A stretch of DNA of 64,000 nt from Constrictibacter sp. MBR-5 (GCF_040549485.1 NZ_JBEPTK010000001.1:124001-188000), one strand, 5' to 3'. Shown: positions 12,825 through 20,737, numbered from the stretch's first letter. Notes: generated by a model not told the origin, from the sequence alone. Numbers and translations: made by a program.

Positions 12825-14043
12825 GCTCCAGGACGGCGTGGAACAGCACGTCGCACGCGGCCGTGAGGTCCTCGGGCTTGCAGTTCTCCGCCTCGTTGTG
12901 GCTGATGCCCTTCTCGCAAGGAGCGAAAATCATCGTCGTCGGCGTGACGCGCGCCATGTAGACCGCGTCGTGGCCCGCGCCGCTGACCACGTCCATGTGG
13001 CTGTAGCCGAGGGTCTCGGCGGCCTGCCGCACCGCTGCGACGCAGCCCTTGTCGAAGGCGACCGGCGGCGAGTACCAGGTCTCCTTCACCTCCACGGGGG
13101 TGCCGTGGTTGAGCGCGGCTTCGTCGGCGGCGGCGCGAAGTTCGCCGTCCATCTCGGTCATCACGTCCGCGTCCGGGTGACGGATGTCGACCGTGAAGAA
13201 GACCTCGTCGGGCACGACGTTGGGCGAGCCCGGGGAGACGCGCATGATGCCGACGGTGCCGCGGCCGTAGGGATCGCGCCGCCTCCCGATGCGCTGTACC
13301 GCCTGGACGATCTGCGCCGCAGCGACCAGCGCATCCTTGCGCATGTCCATCGGCGTGGCACCGGCATGGCCGGCCTCGCCGCTGACCGTGATCTCGTACC
13401 AGCGCGCGCCCTGGCCGCCGGTCACGACGCCGATCTGCTTGGCCTCGCGCTCCAGGATCGGCCCCTGCTCGATGTGCAACTCGAAATAGGCGCCGACCGG
13501 ACGGCCGCCGACCGACGCCTCGCCCTTGTAGCCGATGCGCTCCAGTTCCTCGCCGATCGTCTTGCCGGCGGCATCCCGGATGCCGTGGCCCTCCTCCAGC
13601 GAGAACACACCGGCGAAGACGCCGGAGGCGATCATCGGCGGTGGGAAGCGGGCACCCTCCTCGTTCGTCCAATTAACGATCTCGATCGGTGCCTCGGTCT
13701 CGACGCCATGATCGTTCAGCGTGCGCACCACCTCCAGCGCCGCCAGCACGCCCAGCACGCCGTCGAACCGTCCACCGGTCGGCTGAGTATCCAGGTGGCT
13801 GCCCGACATGATCGGCGGCAGGTCGTTGTTGCGGCCCGGACGGCGCGCGAAGATGCTGCCCATGCGGTCGACCGTCACCTCCAGCCCCGCCTCGCGGCAC
13901 CAGCGCACGAACAGGTCGCGGCCGGCCTTGTCCTCGTCGGTCAGCGTCTGCCTATTGCTGCCGCCCTTCGCGGTCGCCCCGATCTTAGCCATCTCCATGA
14001 TGGTGTCCCACAGCCGCTGGCCGTCGATCCTGATGTTCCGCAT
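12808..14043 (-). CDS. Zn-dependent M20 amidase of the N-carbamoyl-amino-acid/allantoate hydrolase family
   Basis: Members hydrolyse the carbamoyl or ureido group of N-carbamoyl amino acids or allantoate, releasing ammonia and CO2. The 411-residue protein carries the two-metal set: SGSHLDTQPTGGRFDG (near 80), NWTNEEGARF (near 125), HIEQGPILE (near 190) and a late His in KGISHNEAENC, plus the lid signature AGHAGATPMDMRKDA. ATG 14043 begins MRNIRIDG; the frame continues upstream but without protein character and across a likely promoter. I cannot decide the substrate from sequence; allantoate is possible because ureide genes lie at 60 kb. Confidence 0.88.
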   Translation of the reverse strand: MRNIRIDGQRLWDTIMEMAKIGATAKGGSNRQTLTDEDKAGRDLFVRWCREAGLEVTVDRMGSIFARRPGRNNDLPPIMSGSHLDTQPTGGRFDGVLGVLAALEVVRTLNDHGVETEAPIEIVNWTNEEGARFPPPMIASGVFAGVFSLEEGHGIRDAAGKTIGEELERIGYKGEASVGGRPVGAYFELHIEQGPILEREAKQIGVVTGGQGARWYEITVSGEAGHAGATPMDMRKDALVAAAQIVQAVQRIGRRRDPYGRGTVGIMRVSPGSPNVVPDEVFFTVDIRHPDADVMTEMDGELRAAADEAALNHGTPVEVKETWYSPPVAFDKGCVAAVRQAAETLGYSHMDVVSGAGHDAVYMARVTPTTMIFAPCEKGISHNEAENCKPEDLTAACDVLFHAVLERADAK

Positions 14044-14073
14044 GTCGTAGCCCCGTGTGTCGGCGAGGTGACG

Positions 14074-14102
14074 AGTGTCCGGCGGGGTCGCCACGGGGTC
14101 AA
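14074..14102 (-). promoter_or_regulatory. Promoter of the amidase-dehydrogenase operon
   Basis: On the minus strand TTGACC (14102-14097), a 17-nt spacer and GACACT (14079-14074) lie about 30 nt upstream of the amidase ATG in the divergent gap with the M20 hydrolase gene. The -35 is good and the -10 is moderate. Confidence 0.45.
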
Positions 14103-14187
14103 CGGAAACCGGGGTGGACGGGCGATCGATCCTATTGCTGGATCGGCACTCGCAGGCTCGTGGCGGAATGCATGATGGAGGTCGAAC

Positions 14188-15645
14188 ATTCCAAAGGACA
14201 ATCTGACGCCAGCCAAGCGGACCGCCTTCGCGTGGATCGAACGTAACCGAGACGCTGTCGCGGCGCTGGGTGACGCCATCTTCTCCTTCGGCGAGCCCGG
14301 TCTCGAGGAGTATGAGACTGTCGCACTGATGACCGAGCTGCTGGAGGAAGCCGGGTTCACCATCCAGCGCAACCTCTCTGGCTTTCCGACGGGCTTCCTC
14401 GCCACCTGGGGCTCCGGGTTTCCGGTGATCGCACTCCACGCGGAGTATGACGGCAATCCCGACAACAGCCAGGAATCGGGTGCCACCGAGCCCACACCGA
14501 TGGTCCAGGGGGCACCGGGCCACTGCGAAGGGCACAATCTCAACGCTGCCGCGCTGGTGGCGGCCGCCCTGGCGGTCCGGCACGCCCTGACCGACAGCCA
14601 GATGCCGGGAACCCTGAAGGTGTTCGGCGCGCCCGCGGAGGAGCTTGTCCTAGCCCGGCCCTACTTTGTACGGGACGGCCATTTCGCTGATGTCGACCTC
14701 GCCTTCCATGACCATGTCCTCGGCGAGTTCATGACCGAGCATGGGCAGGTCCAGATCGCCGCGGTCTCGGCCGAGTTCATCTTCACCGGCGAGACGGCAC
14801 ATGCCGGCCTCACTCCCTGGCGGGGACGCGACGCGCTCGACGCCGTCGTCCTGATGGACATGGGCATCGCCCAGCATCGCGAACACATGCTGCCGACGAT
14901 GCGCGCTCACAGGGTCATCACCGACGGCGGCAAGCAGCCGAACGTGATTCCGGCCCGTGCTGCAGTCTGGTGGTATTTCCGCGATCCGAGCGCGGCCGGC
15001 GTGCGCGCGTTGTTCGAGCATGCGAAGCGGGTGGCGGAAGGGGCCGCGCTGATGACCCGCACGGAGGTCACGGTCGACGTGCGGAGCGCGGTCTGGCCGG
15101 TCCGCTGCAATCGGACGCTGGCGGAGGTCATTCAGCGCAACATCGAGCAGGTGGGCATGCCCGATTGGACGGACGCGGAGCACGCGTTCGCCCGGGCGCT
15201 TCAGGAGAAGGCCGGTGTCCGGACCGAAGGGCTGCGTACCGCCATTACGCCGCTGACCGGTCCCGCCGAGGCGATCGCCGCCTCCAACGACTGCGGCGAC
15301 CTCTCATGGGTGGTGCCGATGGGCCGGCTCTGGTTCCCGGGCACCGTGCCGAACATCTCGTTCCATCACTGGACCGGCGGAGCGCCACTGGCGACGTCGA
15401 TCGCGCACAAGGGAACAGTCGCGGGTGCGAAGGCGCTGGCCGGCGCCGTCCTCGACTTTTTCGGCGATCCCGATCTGGTGGCCGAAGCGAAGCGGACGTT
15501 CGCCGAGGAGGTCGGCGACACGGTCTACGAGCCGCTGTTGCCGCCCGGCCAGAAGCCGCGGCTCGACGTCAACACCGCCCTGATGGAGCGCTTTCGCCCC
15601 GCGATGCGCGCACATTACCGCCGGGAGCGGCCGAAGTTTCGTTAA
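14188..15645 (+). CDS. AbgB-like M20 metallo-amidohydrolase, apparent ATT start
   Basis: The protein resembles the aminobenzoyl-glutamate hydrolase subunit B group of M20 enzymes, which cleave amide bonds with a two-metal centre. Conserved parts are ALHAEYDGNPDNSQE, GHCEGHNLNAAALVAA, PAEE and the lid segment GETAHAGLTPWRGRDALDAV. Family-like sequence (AFAWIERNRDAVAALGDAIF) extends far upstream of the first in-frame ATG (14329). Between the in-frame TGA at 14173 and that ATG there is no ATG, GTG or TTG, but ATT 14188 has a perfect GGAGG 6 nt before it and gives 485 residues, the normal family length. An ATG mutated to ATT, or a sequencing error, are the alternatives. Confidence 0.8.
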   Translation: MPKDNLTPAKRTAFAWIERNRDAVAALGDAIFSFGEPGLEEYETVALMTELLEEAGFTIQRNLSGFPTGFLATWGSGFPVIALHAEYDGNPDNSQESGATEPTPMVQGAPGHCEGHNLNAAALVAAALAVRHALTDSQMPGTLKVFGAPAEELVLARPYFVRDGHFADVDLAFHDHVLGEFMTEHGQVQIAAVSAEFIFTGETAHAGLTPWRGRDALDAVVLMDMGIAQHREHMLPTMRAHRVITDGGKQPNVIPARAAVWWYFRDPSAAGVRALFEHAKRVAEGAALMTRTEVTVDVRSAVWPVRCNRTLAEVIQRNIEQVGMPDWTDAEHAFARALQEKAGVRTEGLRTAITPLTGPAEAIAASNDCGDLSWVVPMGRLWFPGTVPNISFHHWTGGAPLATSIAHKGTVAGAKALAGAVLDFFGDPDLVAEAKRTFAEEVGDTVYEPLLPPGQKPRLDVNTALMERFRPAMRAHYRRERPKFR

Positions 15646-16457
15646 GACGCTTCGGCTGCGTTCCCGCCGGCGCTTCGCGGATAGCCGAGCACCAGCACTT
15701 CCGCCCCCTCCTCGCCCGCGTCGACCGCGAGCGCAGGCTCGTCCGCCGGGACGAAGAGGGTCGACCAGCGGTCCAGCCTGCGGCCGTCGCGCCGGATCGC
15801 GCCCGACACCACCAGGACGGACTGCCCGGCGGTCCCTCCCGGCGCGGGCGCCGTCAGGCGGGAGCCGGGCGGCAGACGGAGCATATGGGCCGCCAGACCG
15901 TCTTCATGGGCGAGGATGCATTCGCAGACCGGGTCCGCCAGCCCCCTCAGCCCCTCCACGCCCAGCGGATCGACGGGATCTGCCAGAATGTAGCGGCGCT
16001 TGATCGGGCGGCGACGATCGCGCATCGCAGGCAGGAACTGGGCGCCGGTCGAATCGGCGCTCGCGCGGAAGGTGAAATAGCCCAGGCCCTGCGGCCCCGG
16101 CCGGATCGGGCCGTAGCCGGTGCAGGCCCCGGCGAAATGCACGGTCAGCGGTGCGAGGGGATGGTGGCCGATCTCGCCGCCGCCCTCGACGATCACCTAG
16201 AACTGATCGACATAGTGGAAGTGCGGGTGCACGACGGCGCCCGGCTCCTGCTGCACCAGGAAAGCCTGCGGCGGCCGCCGTTCGCCGGGCGCGGGATCGA
16301 CATAGGCGGGCGCATCGGCCGTCGGATCGACCGAGGCCGACCCCTCCGGCGAGGGCGACGGGCCGAAATAGTTGCTGCGCCAGATGGTCGAGCCGCTCGG
16401 CGTCTGGCGAGCAAAGCGGGTGGCGGCGGCGGTGGCCGCGTCCGTGGCGACGATCAT
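15642..16457 (-). pseudogene. Cupin-type protein interrupted by one in-frame amber codon
   Basis: Two open stretches lie in the same frame, separated only by TAG at 16199-16197. The first (ATG 16457, GGGAGGG ribosome site) gives 86 residues ending HPHFHYVDQF; the second continues VIVEGGGEIGHHPLAP and runs 185 residues to 15642. The joined sequence reads as one cupin-like protein of about 271 residues, the His-rich strand being broken at the stop. A CAG-to-TAG change (Gln) is the simplest cause. A GTG follows the TAG directly, so a second-half product could be made by reinitiation. Function unknown; it converges on the M20 gene with a 4-nt overlap of stops. Confidence 0.75.
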
Positions 16458-16613
16458 CGTCTGGCCCTCCCTGGTCGGCCGGCATCTCGGCCAGCGTCTC
16501 TCGTTTTCATAGCGCTCGGAGCCGCGCCTGCCAACGCCGACCCGAATGCCGCCGACGCGCTTCCCATTGCCTCGCGGTGCGGATCGGCCGACAATCCGGC
16601 CTGGAGGAACGCC

Positions 16614-18047
16614 ATGCAATTGCCGGAAAACGGCCTCGTCGCCGTCGTCAAGCGCGACTGCCCGACATGCGAACTGCTCGAGCCGGTCTACCGGCAGCTG
16701 CGCGACGGACCGGGACTGACCGTGTTCTCGCAGGACGATCCCGCCTTCCCGGAAGCGATCGGCGGCGCGCACGACGACCGCGACCTTGAACGATCCTACC
16801 GGCTCGACGTCGAGACCGTGCCGACGCTGATCCGGCTGGAGGGTGGCCGCGAGGCCGGCCGCGCCATCGGCTGGCACCGCGGCGACTGGGAAGCCGTGAC
16901 CGGCATTGAGGGCCTCGGCGCCGACTTGCCCGAATGGCGACCCGGCTGCGGCTCGAAGAGCGTCGAGCCCGGCATGGCGGAGATCCTGAAGGTCCGCTTC
17001 GGCGACGCCCGCTTCGGCGCACGCCCCATCGAACTTCGCAATTACGATGACCCGATCGAGGCGGCCTACGAGCGCGGCTGGAGCGACGGCCTGCCGGTCG
17101 TGCCGCCGACCGAAGTGCGCGTGCTGCGCATGCTCCGGGGCACGACCCGTGCGCCCGACGAGATCATCGGCAGCATCCCGCCGAACCTGGCGCCCTGCAC
17201 GGTCGAGAAGGCGGCGATCAACGCCGTCATGGCCGGCTGCAAGCCGGAATACTTCCCGGTCGTGCTGGCGGCGATCGAGGCGGCCCTGATCCCCGAATTC
17301 ACCATGCACGGCCTGCTGTGCACGACGTACTTCGCCGGGCCGGTGGTCGTCGTGAACGGCCCCATCGCCAAGGCGATCGGCATGAACTGGGGCGGCAACG
17401 CGCTCGGCCAGGGCAACCGCGCCAACGCCACCATCGGCCGCGCGCTGCAGCTGGTCATCCGCAACGTCGGCGGCGGCATCCCCGGCGGCATCGACCGCGC
17501 GACCCTGGGCCAGCCCGGCAAGTACACGTTCTGCTTCGCCGAGGACGAGACAGACCCGACCTGGGAGCCGTGGCCGGTGACGCGCGGCTTCGCGGCCGGG
17601 ACGTCGACGGTCTCTCTGTTCGCGGGCGACGGCGTCCTGTCGAATTTCGACCAGATCTCGCGCACGCCGGACAGCCTGGTGCGGTCGCTGGCGATGTCGC
17701 TCTGGTCGATCGGCCACCCCAAGAAGGTCCAGGGCCACGATGCGCTGCTGGTCCTGTCGCCCGAGCATTATCGCATCTTCCGCGACGCCGGCTGGGACCG
17801 GGCACGGATCCTCGCGGAATTCGAGGACGTTCTCCGCAAGCCGGGCAGCGAGCTGGTCCGCGGCGCCGGCGGCGTGATGGAGGGCGTCGTGCCGGAGCAG
17901 GCCGAAGGCGTGCTCTCCAAGTTCCGGCCGGGCGGGCTGCACATCGTGCGGGCCGGCGGCCAAGCCGGCCTGATGTCGGCGATCATCGGCGGCTGGGCGT
18001 CCGGCGCCCGCGGCAGCATACCCGTGACCAAGGAGGTGAAGACCTGA
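16614..18047 (+). CDS. Thioredoxin-like CPTC fusion protein, partner of the UGSC selenoprotein
   Basis: The 477-residue product starts with a short thioredoxin-like domain (about 1-105) carrying a CPTC redox motif at residues 16-19 and the cis-Pro region ETVPTLIRL. A linker with GCGSKS (near 111) follows, then a large domain (about 130-477) I cannot assign, with well-formed segments such as SDGLPVVPPTEVRVLRML, GSIPPNLAPCTVEKAAINAV and GMNWGGNALGQG, and further cysteines. No signal peptide, so it is cytoplasmic. A GGAGG site lies 6 nt before ATG 16614. Its TGA overlaps the next ATG by 1 nt, so it is made together with the selenoprotein, and a thiol/selenol exchange between them is a reasonable inference. 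The frame stays open far upstream, but that part is antisense to the cupin gene. Confidence 0.85.
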   Translation: MQLPENGLVAVVKRDCPTCELLEPVYRQLRDGPGLTVFSQDDPAFPEAIGGAHDDRDLERSYRLDVETVPTLIRLEGGREAGRAIGWHRGDWEAVTGIEGLGADLPEWRPGCGSKSVEPGMAEILKVRFGDARFGARPIELRNYDDPIEAAYERGWSDGLPVVPPTEVRVLRMLRGTTRAPDEIIGSIPPNLAPCTVEKAAINAVMAGCKPEYFPVVLAAIEAALIPEFTMHGLLCTTYFAGPVVVVNGPIAKAIGMNWGGNALGQGNRANATIGRALQLVIRNVGGGIPGGIDRATLGQPGKYTFCFAEDETDPTWEPWPVTRGFAAGTSTVSLFAGDGVLSNFDQISRTPDSLVRSLAMSLWSIGHPKKVQGHDALLVLSPEHYRIFRDAGWDRARILAEFEDVLRKPGSELVRGAGGVMEGVVPEQAEGVLSKFRPGGLHIVRAGGQAGLMSAIIGGWASGARGSIPVTKEVKT

Positions 18048-18565
18048 TGGAGACGAGACTGCTCGATCCCACGGCGGAGAGCGCGCCGCTGATGCGGCCG
18101 CGCCTCGATCCGCCGGACAGCCTCGACGGCAAGACCGTCGCGCTGTTCGATATCGGCAAGGCGCGCGGCAGCGTCTTCCTCGACCGGCTCGAGGAAAGGC
18201 TGTCGCAGCAGGGCCTGAAGGTCCGGCGCTACGCCAAGCCGACGAACACCAAGGTCTCTCCGGTCGAGACGCTGCAGGCGATCGCGACCGAGTGCGACCT
18301 CGTCGTCGAGGCATTGAGCGATTGAGGCTCGTGCACGTCGTGCAGTTTGCATGACATCGCGAGCCTCGATCAGCGCGGCGTACCGGGCGGCATGATCGCC
18401 ACCACCGAGTTCAAGGCGGGCTTCGAGGCGCAGGCCCGCTCGCTGGGCTTCGACGGGGCAGTGGTCTACGTGCCCCACCCGATCCAGGACCGCACCGACG
18501 AGGAACTGCGCGCCATCGCCGACGATGCGGTGGAGCCCGTCCTGGGAATGCTGCGGAAGGGGTAA
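18047..18565 (+). CDS. UGSC-family selenoprotein (in-frame TGA read as selenocysteine 93)
   Basis: From ATG 18047 the frame gives 92 residues ending VVEALSD, then TGA (18323-18325), then a further 79 codons to TAA 18563-18565. Read as selenocysteine, the junction is U-G-S-C-T-S-C, a UxxC redox motif. Protein character is even on both sides: a beta-alpha start (KTVALFDIGKARGSVFLDRL) before the TGA, and HDIASLDQRGVPGGMIATTEF and the PHPIQDRTDEELRAIADDAV helix after it. A hairpin fitting a bacterial SECIS begins right after the TGA. This agrees with the UGSC selenoprotein family that I recall from marine selenoproteome surveys; its biochemical role is not known to me. Translation needs SelA, SelB, SelC and SelD, which are not in this window. 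Without readthrough two useless fragments would result. Confidence 0.88.
18326..18365 (+). promoter_or_regulatory. Bacterial SECIS element after the Sec codon
   Basis: The 40 nt directly after TGA 18323-18325 form a bipartite hairpin. The lower stem is 6 perfect pairs (18326-18331 with 18360-18365), extendable by two pairs into the UGA codon. The apical stem is 8 pairs (18337-18344 with 18348-18355, one G-U) closed by the loop GUU. Eleven bases separate the UGA from the apical stem. A short apical stem-loop with G and U in the loop at about this distance is what SelB recognises in the E. coli fdhF mRNA. The hairpin lies wholly inside the coding sequence, as bacterial SECIS elements do. Confidence 0.82.
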
Positions 18566-18568
18566 AGG

Positions 18569-18629
18569 CCGGAGCGCGGGCGTCTCGCCGCCCCCTTCGC
18601 TGGTGCGGGCGGGAACGCCCGCGCTCCGG
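18569..18629. repeat. 15-bp inverted repeat, terminator or dispersed palindrome
   Basis: A perfect 15-bp inverted repeat (18569-18583 with 18615-18629) encloses 31 nt, itself made of GGGCG-rich pieces. It fills the gap between the selenoprotein stop and the convergent CoA-transferase stop, so it can end transcripts from both sides. The composition (GCGGGCG arms around a GC-rich centre) also resembles intergenic palindromes that occur in many copies in high-GC genomes; only this copy is in the window. Confidence 0.6.
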
Positions 18630-18632
18630 TTT

Positions 18633-19835
18633 CTACTTCACCGCGCCGCTTGCGCGCAGCTTCGTGATGGCATCGGCGTCGAACCCGAAGCTCTCCAGGA
18701 TCGCATCGCTGTGCTCGCCGATTCCCGGCGCAGCGCCAGCAGGACGCTTCGTGACCCCCTCCAGCACGATCGGACTGCCGACGGTGTTCTTCGCGGCCGA
18801 ATTCGGATCGTTCAGCGGCACGATCACGTCGGTCGCCAGCATCTGCGCATCGGTTTCCAGATCGCCGAGCTTGGCGATGCTGCCGAACGTCACGCCGCAC
18901 TCGTCCATCCGCGCCTGCCACCAGGCGTAGTCGCGGGTGGCGAACGTCCTGTCGAGTTCCGCGACGAGCGCATGCGAATTGGCGATCCGGGCCGGCTTGT
19001 CGACGAACCGCGCGTCGGCGGCGAGTTCGGGCCGACCGATCGCCTTTAGAAGACCCGGCCACTGCCGATCCTCGGAAACCATGGCCAACATGAACCACCG
19101 CCCGTCCGCCGCCTCGTACAGGTTGTTGAGCGCGTTCAGCGATTCCTCGCGCTTCGGGCGCAGCTTGAACGGCGCGCCGCACAGCATCGCCTGGGCCAGG
19201 AAGGCGTTCGACCAGACACCGTTCGCCATCAGCGAGGTGCCGACCATGCCGCCCTTGCCGGTCCGCTCGCGCCGGAACAGGGCCAGCATGATGGCGCCGA
19301 ACAGCGACATCGCCGTCGCATGGTCGCCCATGCCGGGCAGCGACCGCGCCGGCGGCGCGTCGGGTGCCGACCGGACATTGTCCATCAGGCCGGAGCGCGC
19401 CCACCATGCGGTGCTGTCGAACCCGGTCTTGCTGGCCTCGTCGCCCTTTTCGCCGTAGGCGGAGAGCGAGGCGTAGATCAGCCGGTCGTTGAGATGGGAC
19501 AGGTCCTCCCAGCGGATGCCGAGCCGGGTCCGGACATTGAGCGGCATGTTGGTGAGAAAGACGTCGGCGCCCTTCACCAGTGTCGCGAGCACCTCGCGCG
19601 CCGCCGGCTGCTTGAGGTCGAGGGCGATACTCTTCTTGTTCCGGCTCTCGACGATCCAGGCGTAGTCGTCCTTCGACACCGGGTTGCCCGGCGAATCGCC
19701 CAGCCGGCGGTAAGAATCGCCCTCCGGCGGCTCGATCTTGATCACCTCGGCGCCGAAATCGCCCATGACCGTCGCCGCCGCCGGCCCCGCGATGAAACTG
19801 CCGGCGTCGATCACCCTGATCCCCGAAAGAGGCAT
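18633..19835 (-). CDS. CaiB/BaiF-type (family III) CoA-transferase
   Basis: Family III enzymes move CoA between carboxylic acids through an aspartyl-CoA intermediate. The 400-residue protein opens with MPLSGIRVIDAGSFIAGP and has the NPVSKDDYAW and RNKKSIALDL segments, with AKNTVGSPIVLEG at the C-terminal side. The acceptor Asp is not obvious: the usual region reads LPGMGDHATAMS, which places Asp near 187. The start ATG 19835 has an AGGAG site 8 nt upstream; the frame's extension to 20426 is spurious. The acid it activates is unknown. It converges on the selenoprotein gene and lies downstream of the lactonase gene, 104 nt away, probably in one transcript. Confidence 0.87.
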   Translation of the reverse strand: MPLSGIRVIDAGSFIAGPAAATVMGDFGAEVIKIEPPEGDSYRRLGDSPGNPVSKDDYAWIVESRNKKSIALDLKQPAAREVLATLVKGADVFLTNMPLNVRTRLGIRWEDLSHLNDRLIYASLSAYGEKGDEASKTGFDSTAWWARSGLMDNVRSAPDAPPARSLPGMGDHATAMSLFGAIMLALFRRERTGKGGMVGTSLMANGVWSNAFLAQAMLCGAPFKLRPKREESLNALNNLYEAADGRWFMLAMVSEDRQWPGLLKAIGRPELAADARFVDKPARIANSHALVAELDRTFATRDYAWWQARMDECGVTFGSIAKLGDLETDAQMLATDVIVPLNDPNSAAKNTVGSPIVLEGVTKRPAGAAPGIGEHSDAILESFGFDADAITKLRASGAVK

Positions 19836-19939
19836 ACGAACATCTCCTGGATTGCCAATCGGCCGCAGTGTGCGCGGGATCGTCCCCCGCGTCACGTGTG
19901 CGTCGGAGACGCGGCGGCCGGTCAGGCTTCGTTCGCCGG

Positions 19940-20737
19940 CTATTCCTTGGGCGGCTGATCCAGCCTGACGGCGAGATCCTCCATGCCGTTCTGCGCCGCC
20001 TCGTAGCGCTGCATGACCAGCGGGTCGTGACCAGGGACGATGTGCCGCGGCGAATCGGCGAGCCGGTGCAGCTTCTTCCAGCCCTCCAGCATGTCGCCGA
20101 GATTGTAGAGGATCGGGAAGGGGCGCTGCTGCTCCATGTTGGCATAGAGATGCGCCGCGTCGGAGGCGAGGACGACGTGGCCGCGCCGGGTGTTCACGCG
20201 CACCGACATCAGGCCCTTCGCATGGCCGCCGATATGGTGGACGCTGATGCCCGGCGCGATCTCCGCGTCGCCGCAATGGAAGCACACCTCGTCCTTGTAG
20301 ACCTTGCGCACCATCGTACAGACGTCCTCGACGTCGTAGGGATGGCGCAGGCGCTCGTGGCACATGAGCCGGCCCGTGGCGCAGTCCATCTCCTCGTCCT
20401 GCAGGTGGAAGCGGGCGTTCTCCCAATCGCCGAGCGTGCCGGCATGGTCGAAATGCAGGTGCGTCACGACCACGTCCTGCACCTCGCGGGGGCTGACGCC
20501 GAGCCCTTCGAGCCCCTCGCGGGGCAGTCGGTCGAGGGTCCGCCCGCGCGAGGCGGCAGCTTCCTTGGTCATGCCGGTGTCGACGAGCACCGTCCGGCCG
20601 TGCCCGCGGATCAGCCAGACGTAATAGGCGATCGCGCCGGAGGTATCGTGCGGGTCGCCGTCGATGAAATTGATGTTCATCGGGCGTCCGGTATGCGCGC
20701 CGTACTTGACGGCGAAGACTTCGTACTCGGCACTCAC
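19940..20737 (-). CDS. Metallo-beta-lactamase-fold hydrolase, N-acyl homoserine lactonase-like
   Basis: The 265-residue product has the metal-binding motif THLHFDHAG (about residues 93-101), a second His in HIGGHAKG (near 170), the bridging Asp in LASDAAHLY and a final His in PGHDP. The N-terminal YEVFAVKYG and the overall length match the AttM/BlcC and AiiA group, which opens lactone rings. With a CoA-transferase and amidohydrolases nearby, a catabolic lactone or ester may be the substrate rather than a quorum signal. It starts with GTG 20737 after a GGAGG site 5 nt upstream. Confidence 0.85.
   Translation of the reverse strand: MSAEYEVFAVKYGAHTGRPMNINFIDGDPHDTSGAIAYYVWLIRGHGRTVLVDTGMTKEAAASRGRTLDRLPREGLEGLGVSPREVQDVVVTHLHFDHAGTLGDWENARFHLQDEEMDCATGRLMCHERLRHPYDVEDVCTMVRKVYKDEVCFHCGDAEIAPGISVHHIGGHAKGLMSVRVNTRRGHVVLASDAAHLYANMEQQRPFPILYNLGDMLEGWKKLHRLADSPRHIVPGHDPLVMQRYEAAQNGMEDLAVRLDQPPKE

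Noticed and set aside
16197-16199. Amber codon as pyrrolysine
   Set aside because: Pyrrolysine use is confined to lineages with pylTSBCD and typical enzymes; nothing here suggests it, and a CAG-to-TAG change is simpler.
14970-16613. Long upstream extension of the thioredoxin-like fusion frame (plus strand, in frame from 14970)
   Set aside because: It is Arg/Ala-rich shadow sequence inside the M20 and cupin genes; a good ribosome site and protein character begin at ATG 16614.
16197-18314. 705-codon minus-strand ORF antisense to the fusion and selenoprotein genes
   Set aside because: Only its last 86 codons (from 16457) are real cupin sequence; the rest mirrors high-GC codon bias of the plus-strand genes.
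18347-18565. Independent 72-residue gene starting at TTG 18347
   Set aside because: No ribosome site; it starts inside the SECIS apical stem-loop and is the in-frame continuation of the selenoprotein.
19940-20737. Quorum-quenching system
   Set aside because: The lactonase-like enzyme alone, without luxI/luxR, does not show this; many MBL homologs of this type act on other lactones or esters.
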